Source of the DNA: JAYVIQ01 sp043770215
GTDB lineage: Bacteria > Bacteroidota > Bacteroidia > Cytophagales > JAAEPT01
NCBI GenBank assembly: GCA_043770215.1
Contig: JAYVIQ010000032.1
Location: 1 to 27,482 of the forward strand
Length of the DNA: 27,482 bases
Direction: 5' to 3'
Shown here in pieces: positions 26,792 through 27,482 of this stretch (positions are counted from its first letter, which is position 1; each line of letters opens with the position of its first letter). The notes below the pieces were generated by a model. The model searched no databases, was not told where the DNA came from, and saw only the letters and a program-made list of their open reading frames with translations. The translations under genes and the position numbers were made by a program.

Positions 26792-27482
26792 TCAGAGTCT
26801 AACTTCTAAAGTAAGGTAAGCATTTCTACCAGCGGCTGGCAAAATACCTGGACCAGGATAGCCCGATGTTCGTTTTGTGAAGTAGCTTTCATTAGCAAAA
26901 TTATTAATTCCAGACTCTATACTTATGTTTTTATGGAGTTGCAATGCCATAGAGAAATCAAAAATTAAATAAGAAGGTATTTCTCCAACGATAGCATTTT
27001 GTATAAATACAGCATTAGAAGCGTCAGAAAATTGTTTTGAGGTGTAGCTAGATTGTAATGTACAAGATAATTTATCTCTTTTGTAAGTTACACCTGCTTT
27101 GACATTTAAATTAGGAGCGTACTCAACTTGGTTATTGTGTATACTGCGATCATCTGGATTAATGTATCTTGAGTTTACCAAAGCGGTATTGCCAAAAATC
27201 TCTACTTGATAGTTACAACTGTCACACCACATGTCACTTATTTTGTACTCTCCAAAAAACTCTAAGCCATACACCAAAGCATCTGCAATATTAGATCTGT
27301 AGCGTTTGGTAGTTAAAACAATAACTGGGTCTGAAAATTTTTTGAGCGTTTCTCCTATTCTATCGTTGTATTTTAATACAAAAAAAGAAGCATCTAGTTT
27401 ATATTTATTAAATGTAATGGCTCTGTATCCTAGGTCAAAATTATATCCTTTTTCATCATGTATAGATCTGTCTATGACTAGG
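26792..27482 (-). CDS. TonB-dependent outer-membrane receptor, 3' part
   Basis: The frame is open from the stop at 26792 to the right edge (about 229 residues), so the gene begins outside the window; an internal TTG at 27277 is not the true start. The sequence shows typical receptor barrel strands: GYNFDLGYR, FFVLKYNDRIGE, DALVYGLEFFGEYK, LNVKAGVTYKRDKLSCTLQSSY, YLIFDFSMALQL and the closing motif PGPGILPAAGRNAYLTLEVRL, with a terminal hydrophobic residue as expected for barrel insertion. The closing part resembles FecA-type receptors for ferric-chelate uptake, but the plug and substrate-specific loops are not in view, so the substrate is open. Confidence 0.88.
   Translation of the reverse strand, partial: LVIDRSIHDEKGYNFDLGYRAITFNKYKLDASFFVLKYNDRIGETLKKFSDPVIVLTTKRYRSNIADALVYGLEFFGEYKISDMWCDSCNYQVEIFGNTALVNSRYINPDDRSIHNNQVEYAPNLNVKAGVTYKRDKLSCTLQSSYTSKQFSDASNAVFIQNAIVGEIPSYLIFDFSMALQLHKNISIESGINNFANESYFTKRTSGYPGPGILPAAGRNAYLTLEVRL

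Noticed and set aside
1..27482. CRISPR arrays, tRNA/rRNA genes, intact insertion sequences
   Set aside because: I looked for regularly spaced short repeats, cloverleaf-like segments and transposase motifs and found none.

Overview
The window is AT-rich DNA (roughly two thirds A+T by eye) from a member of the Bacteroidota. The evidence is consistent: six proteins end in type IX secretion system (T9SS) sorting domains (four of type A, two of the 'gliding motility-associated' type B), starts lack Shine-Dalgarno sequences, TAnnTTTG-type -7 promoter elements occur, and the DAHP synthase/chorismate mutase fusion and DEDDh-exonuclease/GIY-YIG fusion are typical of the phylum. The genus cannot be fixed from the sequence.

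Layout. 1-1115 (minus): a lipoprotein gene followed 6 bp later by a multi-pass membrane protein that runs off the left edge. This second gene reads open from 593 to position 1. 1398-5664 (minus): a two-gene carbohydrate operon with a GH2/GH72-like TIM-barrel glycosidase, then a GH16 beta-glucanase. Both are T9SS type A cargo and share a related carbohydrate-binding-type module. 5665-7366: a degraded zone with a 5'-truncated type B T9SS cargo gene lying between two diverged direct repeats of about 180-210 bp. 7367-13285 (plus): a cassette of a 1025-aa type A cargo protein, a 684-aa type B cargo protein and a 241-aa predicted outer-membrane barrel. A strong intrinsic terminator sits directly against the start codon of the second gene. 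13678-21273 (plus): a 2531-aa secreted protein joining three tandem beta-sandwich modules, a choice-of-anchor-I beta-propeller, a 5'-nucleotidase, a jelly-roll module, an ExeM/NucH-type nuclease and a type A sorting domain. 21816-25187 (minus): a shikimate operon (DAHP synthase/chorismate mutase, aroB, aroA). 25379-26725 (minus): an exonuclease/GIY-YIG protein. 26792-27482 (minus): the 3' part of a TonB-dependent receptor.

How the parts may work together. The surface proteins suggest an organism that scavenges polymers outside the cell: beta-glucan by the GH pair, and extracellular DNA by the giant protein. The giant protein carries both a phosphodiesterase-type nuclease and a 5'-nucleotidase, so in principle one exported polypeptide could take DNA to nucleosides and phosphate. 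This fusion is the most interesting item. Next are the type B cargo/barrel pair, the terminator abutting a start codon, the repeat-bounded gene remnant, and a 25-codon candidate small ORF at 21585-21662. No tRNA, rRNA, CRISPR array or intact insertion sequence was recognised.
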